DNA from: Cedecea neteri
Lineage (GTDB): Bacteria; Pseudomonadota; Gammaproteobacteria; Enterobacterales; Enterobacteriaceae
Length of the DNA stretch: 64,000 bases
NCBI RefSeq assembly: GCF_000758325.1
Contig: NZ_CP009459.1
Span: 1,240,001 to 1,304,000 of the forward strand
Direction of reading: 5' to 3'
Below the pieces are notes generated by a model that worked only from the letters and a program-made list of their open reading frames with translations, had not been told where the DNA came from and did no database searches. Of the stretch, positions 48,802-61,901 are shown piece by piece. Within the stretch, counting starts at the first letter, position 1; each line of letters starts with the position of its first letter. The translations under genes and the position numbers were made by a program.

Positions 48802-51063
48802 ATGACAATCCATAATCACACCCTGGGGTTCCCTCGCGTCGGCCTTAAGCGCGAGTTGAAAAAAGCACAGGAAAGCTACTGGGCAGGGAATACCTCCCGC
48901 GAAGAATTACTGGCGGTTGGCCGCGAACTGCGTGCCCGCCACTGGGACCAACAAAAACAAGCTGGCGTCGAATTACTGCCGGTAGGCGATTTCGCCTGGT
49001 ACGACCATGTTCTGACCACCAGCCTGTTGCTCGGTAATGTGCCGGCTCGTCATCAGAACAAAGACGGCAGCGTCGATATCGATACGCTGTTTCGCATCGG
49101 TCGTGGCCGGGCACCAACCGGCGAGCCTGCCGCCGCCGCAGAAATGACCAAATGGTTCAATACCAACTACCACTACATGGTGCCGGAATTTACTAAGGGG
49201 CAGCAGTTCAAACTGACCTGGGCGCAGTTGCTGGAAGAAGTCGACGAGGCGCTTGCGCTGGGCCACAAGGTGAAACCTGTCCTGCTTGGGCCAGTGACTT
49301 ACCTGTGGCTGGGCAAAGTGAAAGGTGAACCGTTTGATCGCCTGGGCCTGTTGAAAGATATTTTGCCGGTCTACCAGCAGGTGCTGGCCGAATTGGCGAA
49401 GCGTGGCGTTGAGTGGGTACAAATCGATGAGCCTGCGCTGGTGCTGGAGCTGCCAAAAGCATGGCTGGAAGCCTTCAAACTCGCTTACGACGCGCTGACC
49501 GGCCAGGTGAAGCTGCTGCTTACCACCTACTTCGAAGGCGTGGGGCCAAACCTGAACACCATCACCGCACTGCCGGTGCAGGGTCTGCACGTTGATTTTG
49601 TGCATGGCAAAGATGACGTGAATGACATCCATAAGAAACTGCCTGCAAACTGGCTACTCTCTGCGGGGGTTATCAATGGTCGTAACGTCTGGCGTGCCGA
49701 TCTAACGGAGAAATATGCTCAGTTAAAAGATCTGGTGGGTAAACGTGAGCTATGGGTGGCATCTTCCTGTTCCCTGCTGCACAGTCCCATTGATCTGAGC
49801 GTAGAAACTCGCCTGGATGCCGAAGTGAAAAGCTGGTTTGCTTTTGCCCTGCAGAAGTGTGCCGAGTTGTCTCTGCTGACTGAAGCGTTAAACAGCGGGA
49901 ATACCGCAAAAATTGCTGAATGGAGCGCACCGATTCTGGCTCGTCGTCAGTCCAAACGTGTGCACAATGCCGCTGTCAGCGAGCGTCTGGCTAAAATTAC
50001 CGTTCAGGACAGCCAGCGCCAGAATGCTTACACTGCCCGTGCGGCGGCACAACGTGAACGCTTCAACCTGCCTGCCTGGCCAACGACGACCATCGGATCC
50101 TTCCCACAAACAACTGAAATTCGCGGCCTGCGCCTGGACTTCAAAAAGGGAAAACTGGACGCCAACAACTATCGGACCGGTATCGCCGAACATATTAAAC
50201 AGGCGATTGCTGAGCAGGAACGTCTGGGCCTGGATGTGCTGGTGCACGGCGAAGCCGAGCGTAACGACATGGTTGAGTATTTCGGCGAGCATCTGGACGG
50301 CTTCGTCTTTACTCAAAACGGCTGGGTGCAGAGCTACGGCTCTCGCTGCGTGAAGCCCCCGATTGTTATCGGTGATATCAGTCGCCCGGAGCCGATCACC
50401 GTTGAGTGGGCCAAATACGCGCAGTCCCTGACCGACAAACCAGTTAAAGGCATGCTGACCGGCCCGGTGACGATTCTTTGCTGGTCCTTCCCGCGTGAAG
50501 ATGTTTCCCGCGAGACTATCGCGAAGCAGATTGCGCTGGCCTTGCGTGATGAAGTAGCGGATCTGGAAGCCGCAGGTATCGGTATCATCCAGATTGATGA
50601 ACCCGCTCTGCGAGAAGGTTTACCGCTTCGCCAGTCTGACTGGCAGGCTTATCTGGAGTGGGGCGTGGAAGCCTTCCGTCTGAACGCCGCCGTGGTGCGA
50701 GATGACACCCAAATCCACACCCACATGTGCTACTGCGAGTTCAACGACATCATGGACTCCATTGCGGCGCTGGATGCGGACGTGATCACCATCGAAACTT
50801 CCCGTTCCGATATGGATCTGCTGGAGGCGTTTAAAGAGTTTGAATACCCGAATGAAATCGGGCCTGGCGTGTACGACATCCACTCTCCAAACGTTCCGGA
50901 TGTGCAATGGATTGAAGCCCTGCTCAAGAAAGCGGCGGAATCCGTTCCGGCAGAGCGCCTGTGGGTTAACCCGGACTGCGGCCTGAAAACCCGTGGCTGG
51001 CCGGAAACCCGTGCGGCGCTGGCTAACATGGTGCAAGCGGCGCAGAATCTGCGCACCGCTTGA
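48802..51063 (+). CDS. metE: Cobalamin-independent methionine synthase
   Basis: Transfers methyl from 5-methyltetrahydropteroyltriglutamate to homocysteine. 753 residues, equal to E. coli. Two beta-barrel halves; the C-terminal half carries zinc ligands in [10 protein letters not shown] (His, Cys), the Glu in [13 protein letters not shown] and the final Cys in [22 protein letters not shown] and [14 protein letters not shown] are conserved. Divergent from its activator metR; start after GAGGAAAGACC. Confidence 0.98.
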   Translation: MTIHNHTLGFPRVGLKRELKKAQESYWAGNTSREELLAVGRELRARHWDQQKQAGVELLPVGDFAWYDHVLTTSLLLGNVPARHQNKDGSVDIDTLFRIGRGRAPTGEPAAAAEMTKWFNTNYHYMVPEFTKGQQFKLTWAQLLEEVDEALALGHKVKPVLLGPVTYLWLGKVKGEPFDRLGLLKDILPVYQQVLAELAKRGVEWVQIDEPALVLELPKAWLEAFKLAYDALTGQVKLLLTTYFEGVGPNLNTITALPVQGLHVDFVHGKDDVNDIHKKLPANWLLSAGVINGRNVWRADLTEKYAQLKDLVGKRELWVASSCSLLHSPIDLSVETRLDAEVKSWFAFALQKCAELSLLTEALNSGNTAKIAEWSAPILARRQSKRVHNAAVSERLAKITVQDSQRQNAYTARAAAQRERFNLPAWPTTTIGSFPQTTEIRGLRLDFKKGKLDANNYRTGIAEHIKQAIAEQERLGLDVLVHGEAERNDMVEYFGEHLDGFVFTQNGWVQSYGSRCVKPPIVIGDISRPEPITVEWAKYAQSLTDKPVKGMLTGPVTILCWSFPREDVSRETIAKQIALALRDEVADLEAAGIGIIQIDEPALREGLPLRQSDWQAYLEWGVEAFRLNAAVVRDDTQIHTHMCYCEFNDIMDSIAALDADVITIETSRSDMDLLEAFKEFEYPNEIGPGVYDIHSPNVPDVQWIEALLKKAAESVPAERLWVNPDCGLKTRGWPETRAALANMVQAAQNLRTA

Positions 51064-51073
51064 TGCCAGGCAC

Positions 51074-51099
51074 AAAGGGGGCTTATTAGCCCCCTTTCT
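51074..51099. terminator. Terminator between metE and ysgA
   Basis: AAAGGGGGCT-TATT-AGCCCCCTTT between convergent genes; a T-rich tail follows on the plus strand. Confidence 0.85.
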
Positions 51100-51101
51100 T
51101 A

Positions 51102-51929
51102 TTACTTTCTCACGCCGTAGCGTTTAAACCACTCGAGCATCCTTTCCCAGCCATCTTTGGCCGACTCTTCATGGTAGCTCGGGCGATAATCTGCGTTAAA
51201 AGCATGTCCGGCTTCCGGGTAAACAATGATTTCCGCCCTGGCATTGGCCGCTCTTAGTGCCTGGCGCATGGTCTCAACGCTTTCCTGAGAGATCCCGGTA
51301 TCCTGGCCACCATACAGGCCTAGCACTGGCGCATTAAGATTGACGGCGATATCTACCGGGTGATGGTGAGAATTCAACGTTTTCTCACCCGTCAGCTTGC
51401 CGTACCAGGCGACGGCCGCTTTGAGCTGTGGATTGTGCGCCGCATAAAGCCAGGCAATTCGCCCGCCCCAGCAAAAACCGGTTACCAGCAGGCGATGCAC
51501 GTCGCCACCGTTGCGTGACGCCCAGCTGGCCACATGATCAAGATCGCCCAGCACCTGATTGTCCGGTACTTTTGAGACCAGGCCACTTAACAACGTGGGG
51601 ATATCGGCGAAGTCACCCGGTTCTCCCTGGCGAAAATAAAGCTCCGGGGCGATGGCCAGATAGCCTTCAAGCGCCAGCCGACGGCAAATATCTCGGATAT
51701 GTTCGTGAACGCCAAAAATCTCCTGAATGACAATAACGACCGGCAGCGGGCCATCGGCATTTTTGGGTCTGGCGTGGTAAGCCGGCATATTGTCGCCCTG
51801 GCTTGGAATAGACGTTTCCCCAGAAAGAATAGCGTCGTCCGGCGTTAGCAAAGCAGTGGGGGCGATGGGTGAGGCCGCCGGTGCGAAGCCTTCGCCCGGT
51901 GTGTTATGTGTTGTTTGCTTTTGTTTCAT
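51102..51929 (-). CDS. ysgA: Dienelactone hydrolase-family protein YsgA
   Basis: 275 residues (E. coli YsgA 271). Alpha/beta hydrolase with a cysteine nucleophile in TGFCWGGR, Asp in YGGQDTG and His in [17 protein letters not shown], the Cys-Asp-His triad of dienelactone hydrolases. Substrate in enterics unknown. The N-terminal ~40 residues are low complexity. Single gene between convergent metE and divergent udp. Confidence 0.93.
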   Translation of the reverse strand: MKQKQTTHNTPGEGFAPAASPIAPTALLTPDDAILSGETSIPSQGDNMPAYHARPKNADGPLPVVIVIQEIFGVHEHIRDICRRLALEGYLAIAPELYFRQGEPGDFADIPTLLSGLVSKVPDNQVLGDLDHVASWASRNGGDVHRLLVTGFCWGGRIAWLYAAHNPQLKAAVAWYGKLTGEKTLNSHHHPVDIAVNLNAPVLGLYGGQDTGISQESVETMRQALRAANARAEIIVYPEAGHAFNADYRPSYHEESAKDGWERMLEWFKRYGVRK

Positions 51930-52044
51930 GGTTTTCTCCGAACCAGCATTAGCGCAGTGTGATAACTATAGCCAGGATTAGTAGCAAATCTGGCGGGCAA
52001 AAAACGCCGTCAAAGTTCAAAAAATAGCCCGATCGACACTTAAT

Positions 52045-52112
52045 TGTGATGCTGATCGCATGTGAATATACAAATAATGTAATTTGTTTCATTCAAAGTG
52101 AGCGTCATCACG
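52045..52112 (+). promoter_or_regulatory. udp regulatory region with two CRP-like sites
   Basis: TGTGA-TGCTGA-TCGCA (52045-52060) and AGTGA-GCGTCA-TCACG (52097-52112) are centred 52 bp apart. In E. coli udp, two CRP sites flank a CytR site. The downstream site centre predicts a class II start near 52146, with a weak -10 TGTAAA near 52132. The stretch between the sites would hold CytR. The rest of 51930-52183 shows no other clear signal. Confidence 0.7.
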
Positions 52113-52183
52113 AAATTATGCTCAGGGGTTCTGTAAAGTGTCGCTTTGCTTCTCCTGAAACCTACTCAACAGAGGAGTCTGTT

Positions 52184-52945
52184 ATGTCCAAGTCTGATGT
52201 TTTCCATCTCGGCCTCACTAAAAATGACCTGCAAGGGGCTACGCTTGCCATCGTCCCTGGCGATCCTGAGCGTGTGGAAAAAATCGCCGCGCTGATGGAC
52301 AAGCCGGTTAAGCTGGCTTCCCACCGTGAATTCACTTCCTGGCGTGCTGAACTCGACGGCAAGCCGGTGATCATCTGTTCTACTGGTATCGGCGGCCCAT
52401 CTACCTCTATTGCTGTTGAAGAACTGGCGCAGCTTGGCATCCGTACTTTCCTGCGCGTCGGGACGACCGGGGCGATTCAGCCGAACATCAACGTGGGCGA
52501 TGTGCTCGTGACCACCGCATCCGTTCGCCTTGATGGTGCCAGCCTGCACTTCGCGCCAATGGAATACCCGGCTGTGGCAGACTTCGCATGTACTACTGCG
52601 CTGGTTGAAGCGGCAAAAGCCGTGGGCGCGACGACCCACATCGGCGTGACCGCATCCTCCGACACCTTCTACCCTGGGCAGGAGCGTTACGATACGCTGT
52701 CCGGCCGCGTGGTGAGCCGCTTCAAAGGCTCAATGAAAGAGTGGCAGGAAATGGGCGTGATGAACTATGAAATGGAATCTGCCACGCTGCTGACCATGTG
52801 TTCCAGCCAGGGCCTGCGTGCGGGTATGGTTGCCGGGGTCATTGTGAACCGTACTCAGCAAGAGATTCCTAATGCTGAGACGATGAAGAAAACGGAAAGC
52901 CACGCGGTGAAAATCGTGGTCGAGGCGGCGCGTCGCCTGCTGTAG
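52184..52945 (+). CDS. udp: Uridine phosphorylase
   Basis: Phosphorolyses uridine to uracil and ribose-1-phosphate in pyrimidine salvage. 253 residues, equal to E. coli; the ATG at 52184 follows GAGGAG. NP-I/PNP-UDP family: [13 protein letters not shown] (phosphate site), RVGTTGAIQ, and the substrate loop [14 protein letters not shown]. The open frame to 52046 is promoter sequence. Confidence 0.98.
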   Translation: MSKSDVFHLGLTKNDLQGATLAIVPGDPERVEKIAALMDKPVKLASHREFTSWRAELDGKPVIICSTGIGGPSTSIAVEELAQLGIRTFLRVGTTGAIQPNINVGDVLVTTASVRLDGASLHFAPMEYPAVADFACTTALVEAAKAVGATTHIGVTASSDTFYPGQERYDTLSGRVVSRFKGSMKEWQEMGVMNYEMESATLLTMCSSQGLRAGMVAGVIVNRTQQEIPNAETMKKTESHAVKIVVEAARRLL

Positions 52946-52963
52946 TTTTGCTTTTCCGTTCAT

Positions 52964-52989
52964 AAGGCCGGCGCTCGCCGGCTTTTTTT
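52964..52989 (+). terminator. udp terminator
   Basis: AAGGCCGGC-GCTC-GCCGGC followed by seven T residues, 20 nt after the udp stop. Confidence 0.9.
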
Positions 52990-53027
52990 ATGCTTTGCGC
53001 ACTCCCTTCCGGAAAATCCCTTTTCAT

Positions 53028-53043
53028 CTGGACATTTATACAG
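53028..53043 (+). promoter_or_regulatory. LexA-box-like site upstream of rmuC
   Basis: CTGGACATTTATACAG keeps the CTG-N10-CAG framework with an AT-rich centre and ATACAG right half; only the left half deviates (CTGG for CTGT). It is 44 bp upstream of the rmuC ATG. A LexA box has been reported upstream of E. coli rmuC (yigN), which supports the call. Confidence 0.65.
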
Positions 53044-53086
53044 CAGAATTTTATTTTGCCGATGTTGATATTGTTTTGGGGGATGC

Positions 53087-54520
53087 ATGGATATTTCACT
53101 GTTGTTTGGGCTGGGCATCGGGCTGGTGGGCTTGCTGACCGGCTGGCTTATTGCCAGTCTGCGGGCGGCGCAGCGGCTGGCGGCTTTGCATGGAGAACAG
53201 CGTGAAATCTACGGCGAGCTTACAGCCGCGCGGCAGGAGCTTCAGCAAAACCAGCACTGGCGGGAAGAGTGCGACCAGCTTAACCGTGAAGTCCGTGCCC
53301 AAATGGAAATCAACAGTGGGCAGGAAGCAGATATTCGCGAGCTGACCACATTGCTCGAGCAAACCCGACTCAATGCCGAAGATAAGCATCGCCAGATGCT
53401 TAACAGTGAACAACGGCTGAACGAACAGTTTGAGAATCTGGCCCACCGTATTTTTGAGCAAAGCGGGCGAAAGGTTGAAGAGCAGAACCGCCAAAGCCTG
53501 AACGTGCTGCTTTCCCCACTTCGTGAACAGCTAGATGGCTTCCGGCGCCAGGTTCAGGAGAGTTTTGGTCAGGAAGCCCGTGAACGGCATACGCTGACGC
53601 ATGAAATCCGCAATCTGCAGCAGCTCAATGCACAAATGGCGCAAGAGGCGCTCAACCTCACCAAAGCGCTAAAGGGCGACAACAAAACCCAGGGTAACTG
53701 GGGGGAAGTGGTGTTAACTCGGGTACTGGAAGCGTCTGGCCTGCGTGAAGGCCATGAATATCAGACTCAGGTAAACATCCAGCTTGAAAACAACAGTCGT
53801 ATGCAGCCGGATGTTATCGTTCGCCTGCCGCAGGGCAAAGACGTTGTTATTGATGCAAAAATGACGCTGGTAGCCTATGAGCGCTACTTCAATGGTGAAG
53901 ATGAACTCACGCGTGAAAGTGCACTGAATGAGCACATCGCCGCTGTCCGCAGCCATATTCGCCTGCTGGGGCGCAAAGATTACCAACAACTGCCGGGGCT
54001 ACGTTCTCTGGACTACGTGTTGATGTTTATTCCCGTTGAGCCCGCTTTCCTGCTGGCTATCGACAGGCAGCCTGAACTGATTAGCGAAGCGCTGAAAAAT
54101 AATATTATGCTGGTGAGCCCGACGACGCTGCTGGTGGCGCTGCGCACTATTGCCAATCTGTGGCGCTATGAACATCAAAGCCGCAATGCCCAGCAAATCG
54201 CCGACAGGGCGGGGCGCCTGTACGATAAAATGCGACTGTTCGTGGATGATATGTCTGCGATTGGGCAAAGCCTCGATAAGGCGCAGGATAACTACCGGCA
54301 GGCGATGAAAAAACTTTCATCCGGGCGTGGGAATATTCTGGTTCAGGCGGATGCGTTTCGCGGTCTTGGCGTAGAAGTCAAACGCGAGATGAATCCGGAT
54401 CTGGTCGAACGAGCCCGTCAGGAAGATGAGGATGATTCGGCTAGACTGGGTCGTGAGGGCGAAGAACCTGAGGCTGAATTCGATACTTTGTCTTCATCGC
54501 GCACGGGTGAAGAGCGTTAA
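53087..54520 (+). CDS. rmuC: RmuC, DNA recombination limiting protein
   Basis: 477 residues (E. coli 475). N-terminal membrane helix (about 3-23), then a long coiled coil (about 30-150), then the RmuC nuclease-like domain (GNWGEVVLTRVLEASGL, DVVIDAKMTLVAYERY: PD-D/ExK-type core). Known to limit inversions at short inverted repeats. The C-terminal 40 residues are acidic and diverge from E. coli. ATG 53087 follows GGGGGA. Confidence 0.95.
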   Translation: MDISLLFGLGIGLVGLLTGWLIASLRAAQRLAALHGEQREIYGELTAARQELQQNQHWREECDQLNREVRAQMEINSGQEADIRELTTLLEQTRLNAEDKHRQMLNSEQRLNEQFENLAHRIFEQSGRKVEEQNRQSLNVLLSPLREQLDGFRRQVQESFGQEARERHTLTHEIRNLQQLNAQMAQEALNLTKALKGDNKTQGNWGEVVLTRVLEASGLREGHEYQTQVNIQLENNSRMQPDVIVRLPQGKDVVIDAKMTLVAYERYFNGEDELTRESALNEHIAAVRSHIRLLGRKDYQQLPGLRSLDYVLMFIPVEPAFLLAIDRQPELISEALKNNIMLVSPTTLLVALRTIANLWRYEHQSRNAQQIADRAGRLYDKMRLFVDDMSAIGQSLDKAQDNYRQAMKKLSSGRGNILVQADAFRGLGVEVKREMNPDLVERARQEDEDDSARLGREGEEPEAEFDTLSSSRTGEER

Positions 54521-54611
54521 ACTGAGGCTGAGTAGCACGGTTGAATCATAGGGCTTTCACGCCCATTCTGTTACACTTCCCGAACACTTTCTTTATTAAG
54601 CAGGCATTGAG

Positions 54612-55382
54612 ATGGTTGATGAATCCAAGGAGTCCGGATCCCAGGAAACAACGCACTTTGGCTTCCGTACCGTAGCTAAAGAGCAAAAGGTCGATATGGT
54701 GGCGAACGTGTTCCACTCTGTTGCGGCGAAATACGACGTAATGAACGACCTGATGTCTTTTGGTATCCACAGGTTGTGGAAACGCTACACCATAGATTGT
54801 AGCGGTGTGCGTCGTGGCCAGCGCGTGCTGGATCTTGCGGGCGGTACGGGCGATCTGACGGCGAAATTCTCTCGTCTCGTTGGTGAGACCGGTGAAGTCG
54901 TATTGGCCGATATTAACGATTCAATGCTGAAAATGGGTCGCGAAAAGCTGCGCAATATCGGCATCGTGGGGAACGTCAGATACGTGCAGGCTAACGCCGA
55001 AGCGTTGCCATTCCCGGACAACACCTTTGACTGCATCACCATCTCCTTTGGCCTGCGTAACGTCACGGATAAAGACGCTGCATTGCGCTCTATGTTCCGT
55101 GTGCTCAAACCTGGTGGCCGCCTGCTGGTGCTTGAGTTCTCCAAACCGGCTTTCGAGCCACTGAACAAAGCCTATGACGCTTATTCCTTCCACATTTTGC
55201 CGCGCATCGGTGAAATGGTGGCTCAGGACGGCGAAAGCTATCGTTACCTGGCAGAATCCATTCGCATGCACCCGGACCAGGAAACGCTGAAAGGCATGAT
55301 GGAAGAAGCCGGGTTTGAAAACACCACCTACTACAATATGACCGGTGGGATTGTCGCCCTGCACCGTGGCTATAAATTCTAA
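54612..55382 (+). CDS. ubiE: Ubiquinone/menaquinone C-methyltransferase UbiE
   Basis: SAM-dependent methyltransferase acting on demethylmenaquinone and 2-methoxy-6-polyprenyl-benzoquinol. 256 residues (E. coli 251; the extra five residues are in the N-terminus, [11 protein letters not shown]). SAM motif [15 protein letters not shown], then [14 protein letters not shown] and [13 protein letters not shown]. First gene of ubiE-ubiJ-ubiB. Confidence 0.98.
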   Translation: MVDESKESGSQETTHFGFRTVAKEQKVDMVANVFHSVAAKYDVMNDLMSFGIHRLWKRYTIDCSGVRRGQRVLDLAGGTGDLTAKFSRLVGETGEVVLADINDSMLKMGREKLRNIGIVGNVRYVQANAEALPFPDNTFDCITISFGLRNVTDKDAALRSMFRVLKPGGRLLVLEFSKPAFEPLNKAYDAYSFHILPRIGEMVAQDGESYRYLAESIRMHPDQETLKGMMEEAGFENTTYYNMTGGIVALHRGYKF

Positions 55383-55394
55383 CAGGGAGCCGCG

Positions 55395-56000
55395 ATGCCA
55401 TTTATGTCGCTGATGACTGCCGGAATCGAAGGTGTGCTGAACACCTTCCTCTGGCGCGATCGTAGCCTGAAATCCGCACGTCAACGCCTGCAGGGCAAGA
55501 CGTTGCGCGTTAACCTGAAAGAATTTTCAGCGCCGTTGGTACTGGTGTTCAGTGAACAACAGCTGGACGTCTTGAGTCAGTGGGAAGGTGAGGCAGATTG
55601 TAGCGTCACAACCCATATCGGCGTGCTGCCGAAACTGCGCGATCGCCAGCAACTCACCGCTCTGATTCGCAGCGGTGAACTTGACGTGGCGGGTGACATT
55701 CAGGTTGTACAAAATCTGGCATCGTTGATGGATCTCGCGGAGTTTGACCCTGCGGAACTGCTGGCTCCGTATATAGGCGATATTGCCTCCGAAGGTATCA
55801 GTAAGTTTGCGCGTCATGGCGGAAAGCTGCTGAAGAAAGGATTGATCCGCAATCAGCAGTATCTGGGGGAAGCGCTCACTGAAGAGTGGCGTGTTGCGCC
55901 GGGTTCGCTGGAAGTGGCCTGGTTCTCAGAGGAAACCGAAGCGCTGGCACGCTTGGTGGACGCACTCAGCAAACGGCTGGATAAGCTGGAGGGCAAATGA
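55395..56000 (+). CDS. ubiJ: Ubiquinone biosynthesis accessory factor UbiJ
   Basis: 201 residues, as in E. coli (YigP). SCP2 lipid-binding domain in the N-terminal two thirds ([51 protein letters not shown]) and a C-terminal helical region. Scaffold for the Ubi metabolon. In E. coli the 3' part was also reported to give a small RNA, esrE; I cannot judge that here. It overlaps ubiB by 4 bp. Confidence 0.95.
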   Translation: MPFMSLMTAGIEGVLNTFLWRDRSLKSARQRLQGKTLRVNLKEFSAPLVLVFSEQQLDVLSQWEGEADCSVTTHIGVLPKLRDRQQLTALIRSGELDVAGDIQVVQNLASLMDLAEFDPAELLAPYIGDIASEGISKFARHGGKLLKKGLIRNQQYLGEALTEEWRVAPGSLEVAWFSEETEALARLVDALSKRLDKLEGK

Positions 56001-57637
56001 CGCCAGGAGAAATTCGCCGCCTTTATTTCATTGTCCGTACCTTTCTGAGCTATGGCCTTGATGAACTGATTCCCAAAATGCGCATTACCCTGCCGTTACG
56101 TTTGTGGCGGCGTTGCCTGTTCTGGATGCCGAATCGTCACCGCGATAAGCCTTTGGGAGAACGTCTTCGCCTTGCGCTGCAGGAGCTTGGGCCCGTTTGG
56201 ATCAAGTTTGGTCAGATGCTTTCAACCCGTCGCGATCTGTTCCCACCGATCATTGCTGACCAACTGGCTATGCTACAGGACAGAGTTGCGCCTTTTGACG
56301 GCGCGCTGGCGAAGAAACAGATTGAACTGGCGATGGGTGGCATTCCCGTTGAAAGTTGGTTCGACGATTTTGACATCAAGCCTCTGGCTTCCGCCTCCAT
56401 TGCTCAGGTGCATACCGCACGCCTGAAAGAGAGCGGCAAAGAGGTCGTGATTAAGGTCATTCGGCCTGATATCTTGCCGGTGATCAAAGCCGATATGAAG
56501 CTTATCTATCGTCTCGCCCGCTGGGTGCCGCGTTTGCTGCCGGATGGCCGGCGTCTCCGTCCGCTGGAAGTGGTGCGTGAATACGAAAAAACGCTGATCG
56601 ATGAGTTAAACCTGCTGCGTGAAGCGGCGAATGCCATCCAACTGCGCCGTAACTTCGAAAATAGCCCGATGCTGTATGTGCCGGAGGTTTATTCGGACTA
56701 CTGCAGCGAGAACATGATGGTGATGGAGCGGATTTATGGCATTCCGGTCTCCGACACCGTTGCGCTCGAAGCTCAGGGCACCAACATGAAGTTGCTTGCC
56801 GAACGTGGCGTGCAGGTCTTCTTTACGCAGGTCTTCCGCGACAGCTTCTTCCATGCGGATATGCATCCGGGCAACATTTTCGTGAGCTACGACCATCCGG
56901 AAGATCCGCAATACATCGGTATCGACTGCGGTATCGTCGGCTCGCTGAACAAAGACGATAAACGCTATCTGGCAGAAAACTTTATTGCCTTCTTCAATCG
57001 GGATTACCGCAAAGTAGCCGAGCTGCATGTGGACTCCGGCTGGGTGCCGGCAGATACAAATGTCGAAGAGTTCGAGTTTGCGATTCGTACTGTTTGTGAA
57101 CCTATTTTTGAGAAGCCACTGGCGGAGATCTCCTTTGGCCATGTGCTGCTGAACCTGTTCAATACCGCGCGTCGTTTCAACATGGAAGTTCAGCCTCAGC
57201 TAGTTTTACTGCAGAAGACGCTTTTATACGTTGAAGGCGTCGGTAGGCAGCTTTACCCGCAGCTGGATCTGTGGAAAACGGCGAAACCTTTCCTGGAAAG
57301 CTGGATCAAAGATCAGGTTGGTATTCCTGCCCTGGTACGTGCTTTCAAAGAAAAAGCGCCTTTTTGGGTGGAAAAAATGCCGGAATTGCCGGAACTGGTG
57401 TACAACAGTTTGCGCCAGGGCAAGCAATTACAGCTTAGCGTTGATAAAATTCAGCGCGACCTGCAACTTCATCACGTGCGGCAGGGACAGTCGCGTTACC
57501 TGTTCGGCATCGGTGCCACGCTTATATTGAGCGGGACGCTGCTGCTGATCAACAAACCTGAGTGGGACTTTATGCCTGCCTGGTTGATGGCGGGGGGAAT
57601 CGTTGTCTGGCTGATTGGCTGGCGGCGCTCTGCCTGA
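55997..57637 (+). CDS. ubiB: Ubiquinone biosynthesis regulatory protein kinase UbiB
   Basis: Atypical kinase-like ATPase (ABC1/ADCK/UbiB family) needed for ubiquinone synthesis. 546 residues, equal to E. coli. KxGQ motif [16 protein letters not shown], Ala-rich loop [11 protein letters not shown], Lys in [10 protein letters not shown], catalytic [14 protein letters not shown] and IDCGIVG. Two C-terminal membrane helices (about 500-518 and 524-541) anchor it. Confidence 0.98.
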   Translation: MTPGEIRRLYFIVRTFLSYGLDELIPKMRITLPLRLWRRCLFWMPNRHRDKPLGERLRLALQELGPVWIKFGQMLSTRRDLFPPIIADQLAMLQDRVAPFDGALAKKQIELAMGGIPVESWFDDFDIKPLASASIAQVHTARLKESGKEVVIKVIRPDILPVIKADMKLIYRLARWVPRLLPDGRRLRPLEVVREYEKTLIDELNLLREAANAIQLRRNFENSPMLYVPEVYSDYCSENMMVMERIYGIPVSDTVALEAQGTNMKLLAERGVQVFFTQVFRDSFFHADMHPGNIFVSYDHPEDPQYIGIDCGIVGSLNKDDKRYLAENFIAFFNRDYRKVAELHVDSGWVPADTNVEEFEFAIRTVCEPIFEKPLAEISFGHVLLNLFNTARRFNMEVQPQLVLLQKTLLYVEGVGRQLYPQLDLWKTAKPFLESWIKDQVGIPALVRAFKEKAPFWVEKMPELPELVYNSLRQGKQLQLSVDKIQRDLQLHHVRQGQSRYLFGIGATLILSGTLLLINKPEWDFMPAWLMAGGIVVWLIGWRRSA

Positions 57638-57667
57638 ACTTTAATCGGAATTAACGGGTGATTGCCG

Positions 57668-57673
57668 TATAAT
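57668..57673 (+). promoter_or_regulatory. Candidate tatA -10 element
   Basis: Perfect TATAAT 41 bp before the tatA start, in the 77-bp gap after ubiB; the -35 is not clear. Suggests the tat operon has its own promoter. Confidence 0.5.
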
Positions 57674-57714
57674 AGCGGTTCTCATTGCCTTAACATCTTT
57701 ATTCAGGAGTAGGT

Positions 57715-57969
57715 ATGGGCATCAGTTGGCCACAATTGCTAATCATTGTTGTTATCGTTGTTTTATTGTTTGGCACCAAGAAACTGGGCTCTTTAGGTTC
57801 AGACCTTGGCGCGTCTATTAAGGGTTTCAAGAAAGCCATGAGTGACGACGACAGCAAAGAGAAAGAAAATGGTGAGAAGGATGCTGATTTCACAGCGAAA
57901 TCCCTCTCTGAAAAACCGAGCGACGTGAAAAAAGACGAAGCAAAAAGCAACGATAAAGAGCAGGTATAA
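57715..57969 (+). CDS. tatA: Sec-independent translocase subunit TatA
   Basis: Forms the protein-conducting assembly of the Tat pathway for folded, twin-arginine substrates. 84 residues (E. coli 89). Short N-terminal membrane helix (about 4-20), [24 protein letters not shown] hinge and amphipathic helix, then a charged Lys/Glu/Asp tail. One residue is missing near the start relative to MGGISIWQ (here MGISWPQ). Confidence 0.97.
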   Translation: MGISWPQLLIIVVIVVLLFGTKKLGSLGSDLGASIKGFKKAMSDDDSKEKENGEKDADFTAKSLSEKPSDVKKDEAKSNDKEQV

Positions 57970-57972
57970 ACC

Positions 57973-58530
57973 GTGTTCGACATTGGTTTTGGCGAACTGC
58001 TGCTGGTGTTTGTGATTGGCCTGATTGTTCTGGGTCCGCAGCGCTTACCGGTGGCGGTAAAAACAGTTGTTGGCTGGGTGCGCGCGCTGCGCTCTCTGGC
58101 TACCACGGTGCAGAACGAACTCGCTCAGGAACTGAAGCTGCAGGAACTGCAGGACAGCCTGAAAAAGGTCGAGAAAGCCAGTATGGATAATTTGACGCCT
58201 GAACTGAAGGCGTCAATGGACGAACTGCGCCAGGCCGCTGAGTCGATGAAGCGTTCCTATACCCAGCACGATCCTGAAAAGAACAGCGACGAAGCTCATA
58301 CCATCCATAACCCGCTGGTAAAGGATGAACAGCAAAGTCATGAAGGCGTAACGCCAGCCAATGCGGCACATCAGGCGGCTGCGCCTGATGCCGTACCGTC
58401 AGAGGCTGTGCCTCCGGCGCCAGTGGCGGTTGAAAACGTCGTCGAACCTGCTGCCGAGCCTCAGGTGAAGCCTTTGCCCGAAGCTGCACCTGCTGTCACC
58501 CCAACGCAACCTCCAGGTGAAAAATCGTAA
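57973..58530 (+). CDS. tatB: Sec-independent translocase subunit TatB
   Basis: Twin-arginine signal receptor component with TatC. 185 residues (E. coli 171); GTG start at 57973 as in E. coli. N-terminal helix with the conserved Glu ([26 protein letters not shown]), amphipathic helix to ~70, then a longer than usual Ala/Pro/Val/Glu-rich tail that accounts for the extra length. Confidence 0.97.
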   Translation: MFDIGFGELLLVFVIGLIVLGPQRLPVAVKTVVGWVRALRSLATTVQNELAQELKLQELQDSLKKVEKASMDNLTPELKASMDELRQAAESMKRSYTQHDPEKNSDEAHTIHNPLVKDEQQSHEGVTPANAAHQAAAPDAVPSEAVPPAPVAVENVVEPAAEPQVKPLPEAAPAVTPTQPPGEKS

Positions 58531-58532
58531 CT

Positions 58533-59315
58533 ATGGCTGTTGAAGATACCCAACCGCTCATTAGCCATCTGATCGAGCTGCGTAAGCGTCTGCTGAACAG
58601 CATGATCGCCGTGCTGGTGATTTTCCTGGCGCTGGTCTATTTCGCTAATGACATCTATCAGGTGGTTTCCGCGCCGCTGATCAAACACATGCCATTAGGC
58701 TCAACGATGATTGCGACCGATGTCGCTTCACCGTTCTTTACCCCGATAAAATTAACCATTTACGTTTCGGTGTTCCTGGCCGCGCCGGTCATTCTGTACC
58801 AGATCTGGGCTTTTGTTGCCCCCGCATTGTACAAACATGAGCGTAAGCTGGTGATGCCATTGCTGTTCTCCAGCACCCTGCTTTTTTATATCGGGATTGC
58901 CTTTGCTTACTTTGTCGTCTTCCCGCTGGCCTTTGGCTTCCTGACAAAAACCGCGCCAATAGGTGTGGTCGTCTCGACGGATATCACGAAGTATCTCGAC
59001 TTTGTGATGTCGCTGTTTATGGCCTTTGGCGTAGCGTTTGAGGTGCCCGTCGCCATTATCCTGCTGTGCTGGATGGGGGTGACGACACCGGAATCATTGA
59101 AACAGAAGCGCCCTTATATTCTGGTTGGGGCTTTTGTGGTCGGCATGCTGTTAACGCCGCCGGATGTTTTCTCGCAAACTCTTCTGGCAGTGCCAATGTA
59201 CTGTCTGTTTGAGGTTGGCGTCTTCTTCTCCCGCTTCTACGTCGGTAAAGGGCGTAATGGCGATGAAGATGATGAGCCTGAATCTGAAGAGACGCGCTCG
59301 GAAAAAGAGCAGTAA
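58533..59315 (+). CDS. tatC: Sec-independent translocase subunit TatC
   Basis: Six-helix membrane protein that binds the twin-arginine motif. 260 residues (E. coli 258). N-terminal [12 protein letters not shown], conserved [17 protein letters not shown] first periplasmic/cytoplasmic loop and the intramembrane Glu region [14 protein letters not shown]. Acidic cytoplasmic tail. It starts 2 bp after tatB. Confidence 0.98.
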   Translation: MAVEDTQPLISHLIELRKRLLNSMIAVLVIFLALVYFANDIYQVVSAPLIKHMPLGSTMIATDVASPFFTPIKLTIYVSVFLAAPVILYQIWAFVAPALYKHERKLVMPLLFSSTLLFYIGIAFAYFVVFPLAFGFLTKTAPIGVVVSTDITKYLDFVMSLFMAFGVAFEVPVAIILLCWMGVTTPESLKQKRPYILVGAFVVGMLLTPPDVFSQTLLAVPMYCLFEVGVFFSRFYVGKGRNGDEDDEPESEETRSEKEQ

Positions 59316-59358
59316 TGAAATAGCCGCCCTCAGGGGCGGTTGTCGTTTGGAGGGAGAG

Positions 59359-61178
<1,820 letters not shown>

Positions 61179-61193
61179 TTGCGATTCGGGAAG

Positions 61194-61221
61194 AAAAAGG
61201 CCAGCATTTGCTGGCCTTTTT
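61194..61221. terminator. Bidirectional terminator between hemB and rfaH
   Basis: AAAAAGGCCAGC-ATTT-GCTGGCCTTTTT between convergent genes. Confidence 0.93.
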
Positions 61222-61224
61222 GCA

Positions 61225-61713
61225 TTAAACCTTGCGGAAGTCAGTATTCCTGATGCTTTGCTGCACCTGCTTGTTCAGTAAGTTCAGCAGCAACATCGAG
61301 CGGGCTTCGCCGTCTGGTTCAGCGAAGATGGCTTCTAATCCCTTGAACGCCCCTTCAGTAATCACCACGCTGTCGCCGGGGTACGGTGTTTCCGGGTCGG
61401 TGATATCCTCTGCCTGGAAGTGCATCAGCTCATCAATCACGGTTTCCGGAACCGTTGCCGGCTGCGCGCCGAAGCGAACAAAATGGCTGACGCCACGGGT
61501 GGAATGCACCGTGGTGGTATGGATGGATTCCGGATCGAACTCGACAAACAGATAATTAGGGAACAGAGGCTCGCTGACCGCAGTTCTTTTACCACGCACC
61601 ATTTTTTCCAGCGTGATCATTGGTGTAAGGCAATTAACTTCCTGGCGCTCAAGATGCTCTTTGGCGCGCAGTAATTGACCACGTTTACAGTAAAGAAGAT
61701 ACCAGGATTGCAT
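61225..61713 (-). CDS. rfaH: Transcription antiterminator RfaH
   Basis: NusG paralogue recruited at ops sites to extend transcription of LPS-core, capsule and toxin operons; its C-terminal domain refolds and recruits ribosomes. 162 residues, equal to E. coli. NGN domain [34 protein letters not shown], and a KOW-like C-terminal half ([18 protein letters not shown]). It stands alone, convergent with hemB. Confidence 0.98.
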   Translation of the reverse strand: MQSWYLLYCKRGQLLRAKEHLERQEVNCLTPMITLEKMVRGKRTAVSEPLFPNYLFVEFDPESIHTTTVHSTRGVSHFVRFGAQPATVPETVIDELMHFQAEDITDPETPYPGDSVVITEGAFKGLEAIFAEPDGEARSMLLLNLLNKQVQQSIRNTDFRKV

Positions 61714-61864
61714 AATTTCTCTTTTTGCCCGCTTAAGCGCGTCAGAATAACAAAACGCCCTTCGCAGAGATACACAGCTTCAGTATAACCTGTCCAGAAG
61801 CGGCCGCAGGCAGCTGGTTTCACGCTAATTTAACAAAAATACAGCATGCCGGCGGTGAAGTCCG

Positions 61865-61870
61865 TATAAT
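61865..61870 (+). promoter_or_regulatory. ubiD -10 element
   Basis: Perfect TATAAT 32 bp before the chosen ubiD ATG. It overlaps an upstream in-frame ATG (61869), which argues against that codon being the start. The rest of 61714-61901 is leader for rfaH and ubiD. Confidence 0.55.
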
Positions 61871-61901
61871 GACGGCCAAATCCGACGTCACGATAAATTG
61901 C

